Source: Niastella sp. OAS944 (GTDB lineage Bacteria; Bacteroidota; Bacteroidia; Chitinophagales; Chitinophagaceae). Taken from it: DNA of 64,000 bases. A program made the position numbers and the translations under genes. Positions 34,856-43,667 of this stretch are shown here, piece after piece (the first letter of the stretch is position 1; the number at the start of each line of letters is the position of its first letter). The DNA lies in assembly GCA_024809215.1 (NCBI GenBank), contig JANUBW010000001.1:2150841-2214840 (forward strand), given 5' to 3'. Under the pieces are notes generated by a model, which was given only the letters and a program-made list of their open reading frames with translations, ran no database searches and was not told the origin of the DNA.

Positions 34856-36865
34856 CTCCAAGACCCATTCAACAGAATCAGATTGGCTTCCGGAAGTGAC
34901 AGAAACACTATTCGTGCCTTTAACGAGTGTCACATTCTCAAACACATAATGTACAGCCGTAGTGCCTTGCTTTACAGTAGTGATCTCTTTGCCATTCACT
35001 GTTAATTTTGGTTTCCCCATATTCGAATAAACAGTAATGGTTGTTACCGCCTGTTTACGTTGCACCAGTCGTCTGTCTGCAATGTACAACACCGGTTGTT
35101 TGCTCCAGTTGGCCTTGTACCAGTAAAAGGCATCTTTCTTTATTTTGCGATCGAACGAAACAAGTCCTTTTAAATTACGGGCCGGTATACCACCCCGGTT
35201 CCAAAGCGGCACCGCAAAATCGAACATATTCCACACATAGGAAGCCATCAGGTAAGGATGCTTTTCTATAATGCCCCATTGTATTTCATGAAAACGGGTT
35301 TCCATTTGCTCCGGAAAATATGGGCCATTTACCGGATCGAATTTCACCGGCGGTGTTTCATCCTGCTGAAAAATATTTCCCTCTGCGCCATACTCAGATA
35401 GTATCACTTTATGATCGGGATATTTTTGCTCCAGTCCCTTTACCCATTTCTCCAGGTCTTCGGTCTTTCCTTCGTACCAGCCATAATAACGGTTCATTCC
35501 CTGCAGGTCGGCCAGTTGGTTCTCATTTCTTTCCATAGTGCCATAGCCATTCACACTTATGGTATACCTATCGGGGTCTTCTGTTTTGGCTGTTTCATGT
35601 AACATGGCGGTTAACACACTGGTATAATCGGCAGGTGTTTTTCCATATACTTCATTATGCAATCCCCAAACATATATACTGGGGTGGTTGAATTGCTGTC
35701 GTATCAATTCCGTTATCTGTTGTTTGGCATTATCCATTTCTTTGCCCGATACGGCATTTACAAATGGAATTTCAGCCCAAATAACCAGTCCAACACTATC
35801 GGCTTTTGCATAGATATAATCCGACTGCTGGTAATGCGCCAGCCTGATGCTGTTGGCACCCATCTCAAGAATGGTATTTATATCGGCCGCATGTTGTTCA
35901 TTGCTTAATGCACTGCCATCGCCCCACCAGTCCTGGTGGCGGCAAACACCATGTAATGGATAAGCTTTGCCATTGAGGAAAAATCCTTTTCGGGCTATCA
36001 CTTCAAAATGGCGTACACCCAGCGGTTGCGTTACTTCATCTATGGTTTCTCCATGTTGTTTTAACCGCACCGCCACTTTATACAAATAGGGATCATCGAT
36101 CCCCTGCCAGCGATGCGGCTTAAGAATGGTAAGGGCTTGGGCATAATGCTGCATACCCTGTGGCATTACCTGTACGGTTGTATTTGTTTGTTGTACCTTT
36201 TTACCACCTGCATCATAAATGGTGGTCTCTAAAACGGCAGATTCTATTTTACCTAATTTGTTTTCCAGTTTGGTGATCACCTGTATATCGGCTTTGGCGG
36301 CCGATACATTTTTCTGTTTAATGAATATACCGGGCGACGCATAATCAGAAGCGCTGATATTCAACTTACCGGTTACCACCAATTTTACCGGGCGGTAAAT
36401 GCCACCGTACACCCCAAACAATTTATGATTGATGGGTATAATATCTTCCCGCGTTTCATTGTTTGCTTTTACCACTATCGTATTCGGTTTTCCATACACC
36501 AGCGCATAGGAAATATCCAAACTAAATGCGCCGTAGGCGCCGCGGTGCTGGCCTATAAATTTATCGTTCACATACACATCGGCCACCTGCCCTACACCTT
36601 CAAACCGAATAAACACCCGTTTGTTCTTCCACGCAGTATCGGGTGTAAATTCTTTTTTATACACACCAATACCGGCATAATAATTTTTAGTGCTTTGCAT
36701 ATCGTGGTTATTCCACGTATGCGGCAATGTTACGGGGGCGTAACTGGAATCAGATTTACAAAACTGCCACCCGGTGTTAAATGCGATCTCAGTGCGAACC
36801 GCCTGCGCCAGGGAAATGGTATGCCACAACAATGTGCCTACCAACACAACAAAATTCTTACTCAT
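34853..36865 (-). CDS. Beta-galactosidase-like glycoside hydrolase (GH2)
   Basis: This 670-residue exported protein has a signal peptide to about residue 21. Its domain order is the sugar-binding jelly roll (about 25-170), an immunoglobulin-like domain (about 175-285) and a TIM barrel (about 290-590). The catalytic acid/base is Glu405 in WGLHNEVYG and the nucleophile is Glu491 in ILSEYGAEG. A short C-terminal domain follows (about 595-670). It is probably beta-galactosidase, but GH2 beta-mannosidase or glucuronidase activity cannot be excluded by sequence reading alone. Confidence 0.88.
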   Translation of the reverse strand: MSKNFVVLVGTLLWHTISLAQAVRTEIAFNTGWQFCKSDSSYAPVTLPHTWNNHDMQSTKNYYAGIGVYKKEFTPDTAWKNKRVFIRFEGVGQVADVYVNDKFIGQHRGAYGAFSLDISYALVYGKPNTIVVKANNETREDIIPINHKLFGVYGGIYRPVKLVVTGKLNISASDYASPGIFIKQKNVSAAKADIQVITKLENKLGKIESAVLETTIYDAGGKKVQQTNTTVQVMPQGMQHYAQALTILKPHRWQGIDDPYLYKVAVRLKQHGETIDEVTQPLGVRHFEVIARKGFFLNGKAYPLHGVCRHQDWWGDGSALSNEQHAADINTILEMGANSIRLAHYQQSDYIYAKADSVGLVIWAEIPFVNAVSGKEMDNAKQQITELIRQQFNHPSIYVWGLHNEVYGKTPADYTSVLTAMLHETAKTEDPDRYTISVNGYGTMERNENQLADLQGMNRYYGWYEGKTEDLEKWVKGLEQKYPDHKVILSEYGAEGNIFQQDETPPVKFDPVNGPYFPEQMETRFHEIQWGIIEKHPYLMASYVWNMFDFAVPLWNRGGIPARNLKGLVSFDRKIKKDAFYWYKANWSKQPVLYIADRRLVQRKQAVTTITVYSNMGKPKLTVNGKEITTVKQGTTAVHYVFENVTLVKGTNSVSVTSGSQSDSVEWVLE

Positions 36866-36963
36866 GCAAAAAGGTAATGCGTTACTAGCTATTTAAAGTG
36901 CGTTAAAAGTTGGATAAGGTAATGGTCAATGGCCGTAGTGTTCTCATAATCAAAATAACTTGT

Positions 36964-37105
36964 AAGACCTGTAAGGTTCGCCACCGGGTAATGAAAGATC
37001 AGCGAGTTAATGCGATCCTGACAGGTCTTACAAATTCACGACCTGTCAGGTCCAATTCAGCTCTCTAATAATGCAAGACCCAATGATGGATCTTACAGGT
37101 CTTGC
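36964..37105. repeat. Nested palindromes between the GH2 and SusD genes
   Basis: Three inverted repeats overlap. AAGACCTGTAAG (36964-36975) pairs with CTTACAGGTCTT (37092-37103). CCTGACAGGTC (37017-37027) pairs with GACCTGTCAGG (37040-37050). GCAAGACC (37073-37080) pairs with GGTCTTGC (37098-37105). All arms are perfect. The block begins right after the SusD stop codon and could act as an attenuator limiting transcription into the enzyme genes, or be a dispersed repeat. Confidence 0.65.
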
Positions 37106-38833
37106 CTAATAACCAGGGTTTTGTACAAACTCCGTCTGACGGCTTATTTCCGCCTGGGGAATAGGCCACAGGTACATGGCGGGGTGATTGAATGCGCGGG
37201 CATCGGCAATGATATCTTCGCGTTTGTACGTGCTGCCGTCTTTTGTCCATTTAATGCCACGCAGCGTAACCACTTCCGGCGTGTGGGCTATCTTCCAGCG
37301 GCGGGTATCAAAATAGCGTTGGTTCTCATATGCCAGCTCTATCTGCCGTTCGGTACGAATGTAAGTGCGCATAGCCTCCTTTGTTAAACCGGCAGGCAGT
37401 TGATACGGTATCAGCCCCGCCCGGCGGCGAATAGCTTCTACTGCGTTGTATACATCGGCAGAAGGGCCACTATATTCATTTAATGCTTCAGCATAGCTAA
37501 GCAGTACTTCTGCATATCTTATTTCGCTCATACTACGTTGGGTATTACCTGTTGATTCATTGTTCAACATTTTACGACAGTAATAACCGGTACGGGTAGT
37601 GTATTGCGAAGCTCCCATACCATCGGTGGTGGCATTGAAATAAGTATAAATAGGCGCCTGCGTTACTGTGCTCGACTGTCTGAACATAGCACCATTGTAG
37701 ATGATTGAATAATAAAAACGGGGATCGCGGTTCACATAAGGATTGGCGGGATCATAACCACTGGCCGGGTCTGTAATAAGCTTACCATCTTTCATAGGAA
37801 AAGCATCTACCAACTGTTGCGATGGGTAACTGGCGCCCTGGCCACTGCGGGTAGGCGGCATCCAGTAGCTTTCCAACCGGGTATTGGGCGCATCCATCAT
37901 TTGGAAGATGGCTTCTGAATTCACCCGCAAATGGAACATTTTATAAAACCCATATCCTAATGCGGTAGTGTTATCTTCATAAAGGCTGTATTTATTCAAA
38001 TCGATCACCGCTTTATAAGCATCTATCGCAACCTTCCACCGGTTGGCATCATAGTTAGCATAACCAATGTATTTCTTTTGAACATCTGAAGCATTAAAAC
38101 CATTGGCGCCATCGTAACCGCCATTGTACAGCGGACTTGCCGCATACAATAACATCCGTGCTTTCAGTGCCAGCGCGGCGCCTTTGGTAACGCGACCATA
38201 ATCGGCGCCGGTAAACTCAACAGGCAATACAGCTGCGGCGGCATCCAGCTCAGCAACAATATAATTCACACATTCTTCAAAACTATTCCTTGGCACACTA
38301 ATCTTATCATTTGGTGTATAGGTTGTATCACCTACCAATGCCACACCGCCATAAAAGCGCACCAGCTGATGATAATACCAGGCGCGCATAAAGCGGGCCT
38401 CGGCAGCCGTGCGTTGTTGCATGGCCGGCGACAAAGGAGTAACACTTATATTCTTAAGGAAGATATTGGCATACCTGATGCGCGAATACCAGTGGTTCCA
38501 GGCATTTACCACCCATGCATAACTGGCATTCAGGGTGCCTTTATTAATAGGTACCGGATAATTGGCATCACCCGTCCACATTACTTCGCCCTCATCGGTA
38601 CAATCGGCCATGCTACCGTAATTGGCAAGATTTGTTTGTTTATAATAATTCTGTATCGCCTGGTATATACCAGTGAGGTATTCCATGGTGCGGATACTAT
38701 CTGAAAAAACGATCTGTTCATTGAGGGTGCCCGATTCGGTTTTATCAAGCAGGTCGACGCCTTTTTTACTACATGATTGCATCAACACCATGATCATAAA
38801 AGCAGCTGCGAAAATATATTTTGCATACTTCAT
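37106..38833 (-). CDS. SusD/RagB-family nutrient-binding lipoprotein, pair 1
   Basis: This 575-residue protein has a lipoprotein signal ending at Cys21 (VLMQSCSKK). The helical SusD scaffold with TPR-like units is evident (WNHWYSRIRYANIFLKNI, AEARFMRAWYYHQLVRFYGGVAL, KAGARLLYAAS-like KARMLLYAASPLYN). The C-terminal ends as usual (RRRAGLIPYQLPAGLTKEAM, RTERQIELAYENQRYFDTRRWK). It caps the partner SusC channel on the cell surface and binds glycan. It is 10 bases after susC of pair 1. Confidence 0.93.
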   Translation of the reverse strand: MKYAKYIFAAAFMIMVLMQSCSKKGVDLLDKTESGTLNEQIVFSDSIRTMEYLTGIYQAIQNYYKQTNLANYGSMADCTDEGEVMWTGDANYPVPINKGTLNASYAWVVNAWNHWYSRIRYANIFLKNISVTPLSPAMQQRTAAEARFMRAWYYHQLVRFYGGVALVGDTTYTPNDKISVPRNSFEECVNYIVAELDAAAAVLPVEFTGADYGRVTKGAALALKARMLLYAASPLYNGGYDGANGFNASDVQKKYIGYANYDANRWKVAIDAYKAVIDLNKYSLYEDNTTALGYGFYKMFHLRVNSEAIFQMMDAPNTRLESYWMPPTRSGQGASYPSQQLVDAFPMKDGKLITDPASGYDPANPYVNRDPRFYYSIIYNGAMFRQSSTVTQAPIYTYFNATTDGMGASQYTTRTGYYCRKMLNNESTGNTQRSMSEIRYAEVLLSYAEALNEYSGPSADVYNAVEAIRRRAGLIPYQLPAGLTKEAMRTYIRTERQIELAYENQRYFDTRRWKIAHTPEVVTLRGIKWTKDGSTYKREDIIADARAFNHPAMYLWPIPQAEISRQTEFVQNPGY

Positions 38834-38843
38834 AGCAGTTCAA

Positions 38844-41800
38844 TTAAAAGGTTACGCTGATACCAGCATTGAAAACTTTTTGGTTCGGATAATTATTGAG
38901 CGCTGAAGTACCGTTGGAGATACTTTCGGGGTCAAGGTTATAGATCTTCAGTTTATACCAGGTATACAGGTTCAACGCGTTGGCATAAATGCGCACATTC
39001 TCTAACCGCAGTCTCTTTGTTAATGCCGAAGGAAGTTTATAACCCAATTCCACATTCTTTAACCGCAGGTAATCGGCCGATCGCAACCAGTAAGTAGAGA
39101 GGGCGCTGTTCAACCCGCCACCTTCACCCAGGCGCATAAACCCGGCCGTGCCGGCATTGGCAGGCGTCCACCGTTGCTGGTGTACATCCATGGTCTTTAC
39201 ATTTAAACCCAGTGCAAACATTTCGGTATAGAAACTACAGCCGCGTGCGCCCTGGAACAAGGCCGATACATCGAACCCCTTGTAAGAAATACCCAGGCTG
39301 AACCCGTAATATGTGTTAGGTCTGTTAGGATTACCTATTGCGGTTCTGTCGGCATCGTTAATGTGCCCATCATTATTCAGGTCAACCATTTTTAAGGCGC
39401 CGGGCAATACCGAGTAGCCGTCAACAACCGGACTGGTCTCTACATCCCACAGGTCATTATAGAACTTGCCGCTCCATACGTAACCATAAAACTGTCCTAT
39501 AGGCCGGCCGGTAGTGGCCAGTTGCGAGTATGCCGGCGCTACTTCATCGCTATACAGGATCTTGTTCTTTGCATAGGTATAGTTGCCTTTTACAAAGTAG
39601 GTCACGTCTCCTATTTTATCCTGCCAGTTGAGCTCAACTTCAAATCCCCTGTTCTTTACCTGGCCCAGGTTAATGGCAGGTAAGGTACTTCCCAAACCAG
39701 CCAGCGTTGGTATGCTTTTAGGTTTATCAAGAATATCGTAGCGGTAACGGTCAAACACATCGGCAGTTACCGACAGCCTTCCCTTTAACACTTTCAGATC
39801 GATACCCAAATTCTTTTGCTCTTCCATTTCCCAACGCACATTGCTGTTACCCAGTGAACCCGGCACTATATACGGCATACTTACCGGGGTTTCACCAAAC
39901 GAATAGTTATTATTATATGAGGTACTGTTAGTACGGTTATATACTTCTTCATACAGGTACTGGAAACTATTATCGATCTTATCACTTCCTACTTTACCCC
40001 ATGAAGCACGGACCTTCAGGTTATCAACAAAATGCACCTCATCAAAGAAAGGTTCTGCACTGATGTTCCAGCCGGCAGAAACCGCAGGAAATAAACCATA
40101 TCGTTTGCTGGCCTTAAAGCGGTCGGTACCATTGTACCCGGCCACCACTTCAAACAGGTATTTTTCGTTGTAGTTGTAATTGATACGGCCCGTATAACCA
40201 CGGAAATTTTCGGGTGTAAATGCAGGCGAATTCTTTGCTGTGATATAGGTATATTGATTGTATAGCCCCAGCACATTTATACTGTGTTTACCAAAGTTGC
40301 GTGCATAGGTAAGGGAAGCCTGCATGTTCAACCGCTTGGTAGTATTTGGCGAAGCAGGAGTTGTGGACCCGTCTATCGCTTCATTCGACAGGGTAAGCGG
40401 TGGAATACGGTACAGGTCTTTGTTGGTATTATAAAGAATATACGTATCGGTAGCGCTGATGTAATCATAGGCGGGGAAGTTATTCCGGTATAGCGATCTG
40501 TAGTCTAATGCATAACTGGTATACGCTACCGTACCATGCAATGCCAGGCCCTGGGCCAGGAAGTCGAGCCTTTGATTGCCGGTAATGTTTATATTGAAGT
40601 TATTATCAAATGTGCGTTGATACCCCGACAAACGCAATAAACCAACAGGGTTTATGGCTGCGCCGGTACGGGCGCCGTAAGAGCCGTTGGGATTATATAC
40701 CGGATATCCCCATGCGGGCAATACGCCCGACATCAACTGCCGCCATATAGGCCAGGCGCCACCACTCATGTTGGCATCGGCGATGTATGGCTCATTGGTT
40801 TCACCAAACCGGCCCGAGAGATCGAACCGGAAGGTAGTAGATGGGGTTGCTGTGATATCGAGGTTTGAGCGGAAATTGTAGCGCTTGTAATAATAATTGC
40901 TGTTATAACCTTCCGATTTACTGAAGTTTTTAAGAATACCATCCTGAAACACATAACCACCCGAAATAAAGTACTTCACGTTTTTTGTACCGCCGCTGAT
41001 ATCTACGTTATCGCGCAGTTGCAGTGAACTTGGCTTTGTTACTTCTTTTATCCAGTTTACATCGGGATAGCTGTACGGATCGCTTTGATCTTTATATTTC
41101 TGAATAGCTTCATCGCTATACAGATCGGGGTACGAACCAACAGGGTCTTCTTTACTGGCCAGTGATTTTTCACGCATCAGCAACAGGTCCTGGTAAGCGG
41201 GTAAGAAATGAAAATATAAAGTTGGCTTTTGCCAGCCTGCTTCTGAACGGAAGGTTACTTTTGGTTTGCCTTCTTTACCTCTGCGGGTGGTGATCACCAA
41301 AACGCCATTAGCGCCTTTAATACCATATACCGCCGTGGTAGAGGCGTCTTTAAGAATAGAAAGGCTTTCAATTTCATTGGGGTCTATATCCTTTACCTGG
41401 TCGCTTGTTACTTCAATATCATCAATGATAATGAGCGGTGTGGCGCTTGAGTTATAGGAGCTGATACCGCGAATATAAAAATCGGCGCCATCTTTCCCCG
41501 GCTGGCCCGAACGCTGTTGTGCAAAGAAACCGGGCAGGCGGCCTACCAGCGAGTTTTGTAAACTGGCCGCCGGGCTTTGCCTGATCTCGGTTCCTGTAAC
41601 CATACTTACTGCACCCGTGTTGGTGATCTTTTTCTTTTTGCCATAGCCCACAACCATTACTTCACCCATATCTATACTGCTGGCTTCCAGTGTTACATTT
41701 ATAGTTGTTTTATTGGTAACATCAATTGTTTGGGCGGCATACCCTACACTTGAAATTTCCAGCAACTGTTTGCCGGCGCCTTTCAGGCGAATGGTAAACT

Positions 41801-41993
41801 TACCGTTTGCATCGGTTATTACCGTATTGTTCGATACGCCTTTTTCTGATATTGTTACACCCGTAAGCGCGCCTTTGGTATCGGCGATGGTACCGCGCAC
41901 AATTTTATCCTGCGCCATGGCCCAGTGCGCCACACAAAGCAAGGCCAGTATACAGGCAATAATTTTGTTCATAGCAGTTTTATTTAGTTGCAT
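38844..41993 (-). CDS. SusC/RagA-family TonB-linked outer-membrane transporter, pair 1
   Basis: This 1049-residue protein has a signal peptide ending WAMAQ (an internal Met at 41972, MNKIIACILALL, is an equally likely start). A carboxypeptidase-regulatory-like domain follows (about 30-110; GTIADTKGALTGVTISEKGV). The TonB box region is EVMVVGYGKKKK, then the plug (about 120-240) and the 22-strand barrel, ending in VFNAGISVTF. It imports oligosaccharides in complex with SusD. The leader contains AACCAAAAC directly after the SusD stop of pair 2. Confidence 0.95.
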   Translation of the reverse strand: MQLNKTAMNKIIACILALLCVAHWAMAQDKIVRGTIADTKGALTGVTISEKGVSNNTVITDANGKFTIRLKGAGKQLLEISSVGYAAQTIDVTNKTTINVTLEASSIDMGEVMVVGYGKKKKITNTGAVSMVTGTEIRQSPAASLQNSLVGRLPGFFAQQRSGQPGKDGADFYIRGISSYNSSATPLIIIDDIEVTSDQVKDIDPNEIESLSILKDASTTAVYGIKGANGVLVITTRRGKEGKPKVTFRSEAGWQKPTLYFHFLPAYQDLLLMREKSLASKEDPVGSYPDLYSDEAIQKYKDQSDPYSYPDVNWIKEVTKPSSLQLRDNVDISGGTKNVKYFISGGYVFQDGILKNFSKSEGYNSNYYYKRYNFRSNLDITATPSTTFRFDLSGRFGETNEPYIADANMSGGAWPIWRQLMSGVLPAWGYPVYNPNGSYGARTGAAINPVGLLRLSGYQRTFDNNFNINITGNQRLDFLAQGLALHGTVAYTSYALDYRSLYRNNFPAYDYISATDTYILYNTNKDLYRIPPLTLSNEAIDGSTTPASPNTTKRLNMQASLTYARNFGKHSINVLGLYNQYTYITAKNSPAFTPENFRGYTGRINYNYNEKYLFEVVAGYNGTDRFKASKRYGLFPAVSAGWNISAEPFFDEVHFVDNLKVRASWGKVGSDKIDNSFQYLYEEVYNRTNSTSYNNNYSFGETPVSMPYIVPGSLGNSNVRWEMEEQKNLGIDLKVLKGRLSVTADVFDRYRYDILDKPKSIPTLAGLGSTLPAINLGQVKNRGFEVELNWQDKIGDVTYFVKGNYTYAKNKILYSDEVAPAYSQLATTGRPIGQFYGYVWSGKFYNDLWDVETSPVVDGYSVLPGALKMVDLNNDGHINDADRTAIGNPNRPNTYYGFSLGISYKGFDVSALFQGARGCSFYTEMFALGLNVKTMDVHQQRWTPANAGTAGFMRLGEGGGLNSALSTYWLRSADYLRLKNVELGYKLPSALTKRLRLENVRIYANALNLYTWYKLKIYNLDPESISNGTSALNNYPNQKVFNAGISVTF

Positions 41994-42011
41994 GATTGTA
42001 ATGTTTTGGTT

Positions 42012-43643
42012 TTACCAGCCGGCATTTTGTTCCAGCTTTCTACTTTTCTCTATTTCGGCAATAGGAATGGGGTACCGGTACATGCGATCGTTCCAGGTAG
42101 TGGTTAGCACTTTGCGATCATAGTTATAGGTGTAAGCTGAACCATTCTTTACTACGCCTATGCCTCTTAGAGCAGTATTGTTCAATACCTGGCCGGCAAT
42201 TTTCCAGCGGCGGATATCCCAGAAACGGTGCTCTTCAAAAGCCAGCTCGCATCTTCTTTCATTACGCACCAGCTTTCTGAAATCTGCCTGAGTAATAGAT
42301 GTGGAGATAGTATAAGGCGATAAACCGGCCCGCTGCCTGATGCTTTCCACAGCCTTAATGGCCGCATCTGGTGGTGTTGAATTTGCTTCATTCAATGCTT
42401 CGGCATAATTCAGCAACACTTCGGCATAGCGAAAGATCATGGCATTATGGTTGGTAGCAGAATAAGCCGTAGAAGAAGTAAAGCCGCCTAGGAATTTACG
42501 CATGTAGTAGCCGGTTTGTGTACCGGCATAATCGCGGCCGCCTTCATACAATTCAACAGGGCGGTTTAACCAGGTAACGCCATTTACCAATACTGTTGCA
42601 GCCAAACGCGGATCGCGATTAGCATAAGGCGCTTGCGGATTGTACGTCGAAAGTGGGTCAGTGATCATCAGCCCGTTTTTCATGGGGAAGGCATCAACCA
42701 GGTCTTGCGTAGGATTCATTAATCCGCTGCCGGCGCCGGTACCACTATACCCAACCGGACCATAATTTGTTTCGAGCGTATTATTGGTAGCTACCTGGTA
42801 CGCCAATATAGTTTCCGTTGTTTTGCGGGCGTAGAACATGGGAATGTAGTTCGTATTGGTCACCAATGAATACGTACCCAGGTCAATCAATTCTTTGGCA
42901 GCATCCGCAGCCTGTTGCCATTTAACGATAACGTTCTTTTCATTGTTCAACGGACTGGCCGCGTATAACAGCGTTCTTGCTTTTAATGCAATAGCGGCAC
43001 TGCGCGGAATACGGCCGAAATCACCATCGGCAATGGCTGTTTCCTTCAGCAATTTTGTTTTAAGATCATCACACTCCGCTACAATGTATTGCACACACTC
43101 GTCATAACTGCTACGGGGAATGTCAAGGTCTTCGGTTAGCGTATATACCTTATCGCCCAGCAATGGTACCCCGCCCCACCGTTTCAGCAGTTCAAAATAA
43201 AACAGCGCACGTAAGAACCGGGCTTCGGCCTTCCATTCATTTTTGAGGTTAGCCGTTTTAAGGGGAACGATATCTATTTTACTTAGGAATAAATTTACCT
43301 TACGAATGCCGTTATAATATTTGCTCCACACATTATCGGGCATGTTCCAGGCAGCCCAGCTGCCGTTTACAAATGTTTCTACCGTATTGCCGGGGTAACG
43401 GTATACCGCATCATCGGTACCTGCATCGAGCAATGCATTATTACCAACACCGGCATAATTGTTCGGCATTACCGAATAAATGTTCATTAAGAACTGGCGG
43501 GCGTAGTTGCCTACGCTGTCTGTAGGATCGAAGATCACATCTTCTTCCCATTGGTCAACAGGATAGTCTTCGGCTGTTTTTTTACAACTGCACAGGCTGA
43601 ATGTAACAGCCAGTATAAATATGTATGAAAAATAAGTTCTCAT
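42012..43643 (-). CDS. SusD/RagB-family nutrient-binding lipoprotein, pair 2
   Basis: This 543-residue protein has a lipoprotein signal with Cys in SLCSCKK (residues 18-20). The SusD core is clear: KAEARFLRALFYFELLKRWGG, ALKARTLLYAASPLNNE and RNERRCELAFEEHRFWDIRRW near the C-terminus. It is only moderately similar to the SusD of pair 1, so the two pairs are not a recent duplication. It lies 24 bases after susC of pair 2. Confidence 0.93.
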   Translation of the reverse strand: MRTYFSYIFILAVTFSLCSCKKTAEDYPVDQWEEDVIFDPTDSVGNYARQFLMNIYSVMPNNYAGVGNNALLDAGTDDAVYRYPGNTVETFVNGSWAAWNMPDNVWSKYYNGIRKVNLFLSKIDIVPLKTANLKNEWKAEARFLRALFYFELLKRWGGVPLLGDKVYTLTEDLDIPRSSYDECVQYIVAECDDLKTKLLKETAIADGDFGRIPRSAAIALKARTLLYAASPLNNEKNVIVKWQQAADAAKELIDLGTYSLVTNTNYIPMFYARKTTETILAYQVATNNTLETNYGPVGYSGTGAGSGLMNPTQDLVDAFPMKNGLMITDPLSTYNPQAPYANRDPRLAATVLVNGVTWLNRPVELYEGGRDYAGTQTGYYMRKFLGGFTSSTAYSATNHNAMIFRYAEVLLNYAEALNEANSTPPDAAIKAVESIRQRAGLSPYTISTSITQADFRKLVRNERRCELAFEEHRFWDIRRWKIAGQVLNNTALRGIGVVKNGSAYTYNYDRKVLTTTWNDRMYRYPIPIAEIEKSRKLEQNAGW

Positions 43644-43667
43644 ATAATTGCTTTTACCAACTGTTAT

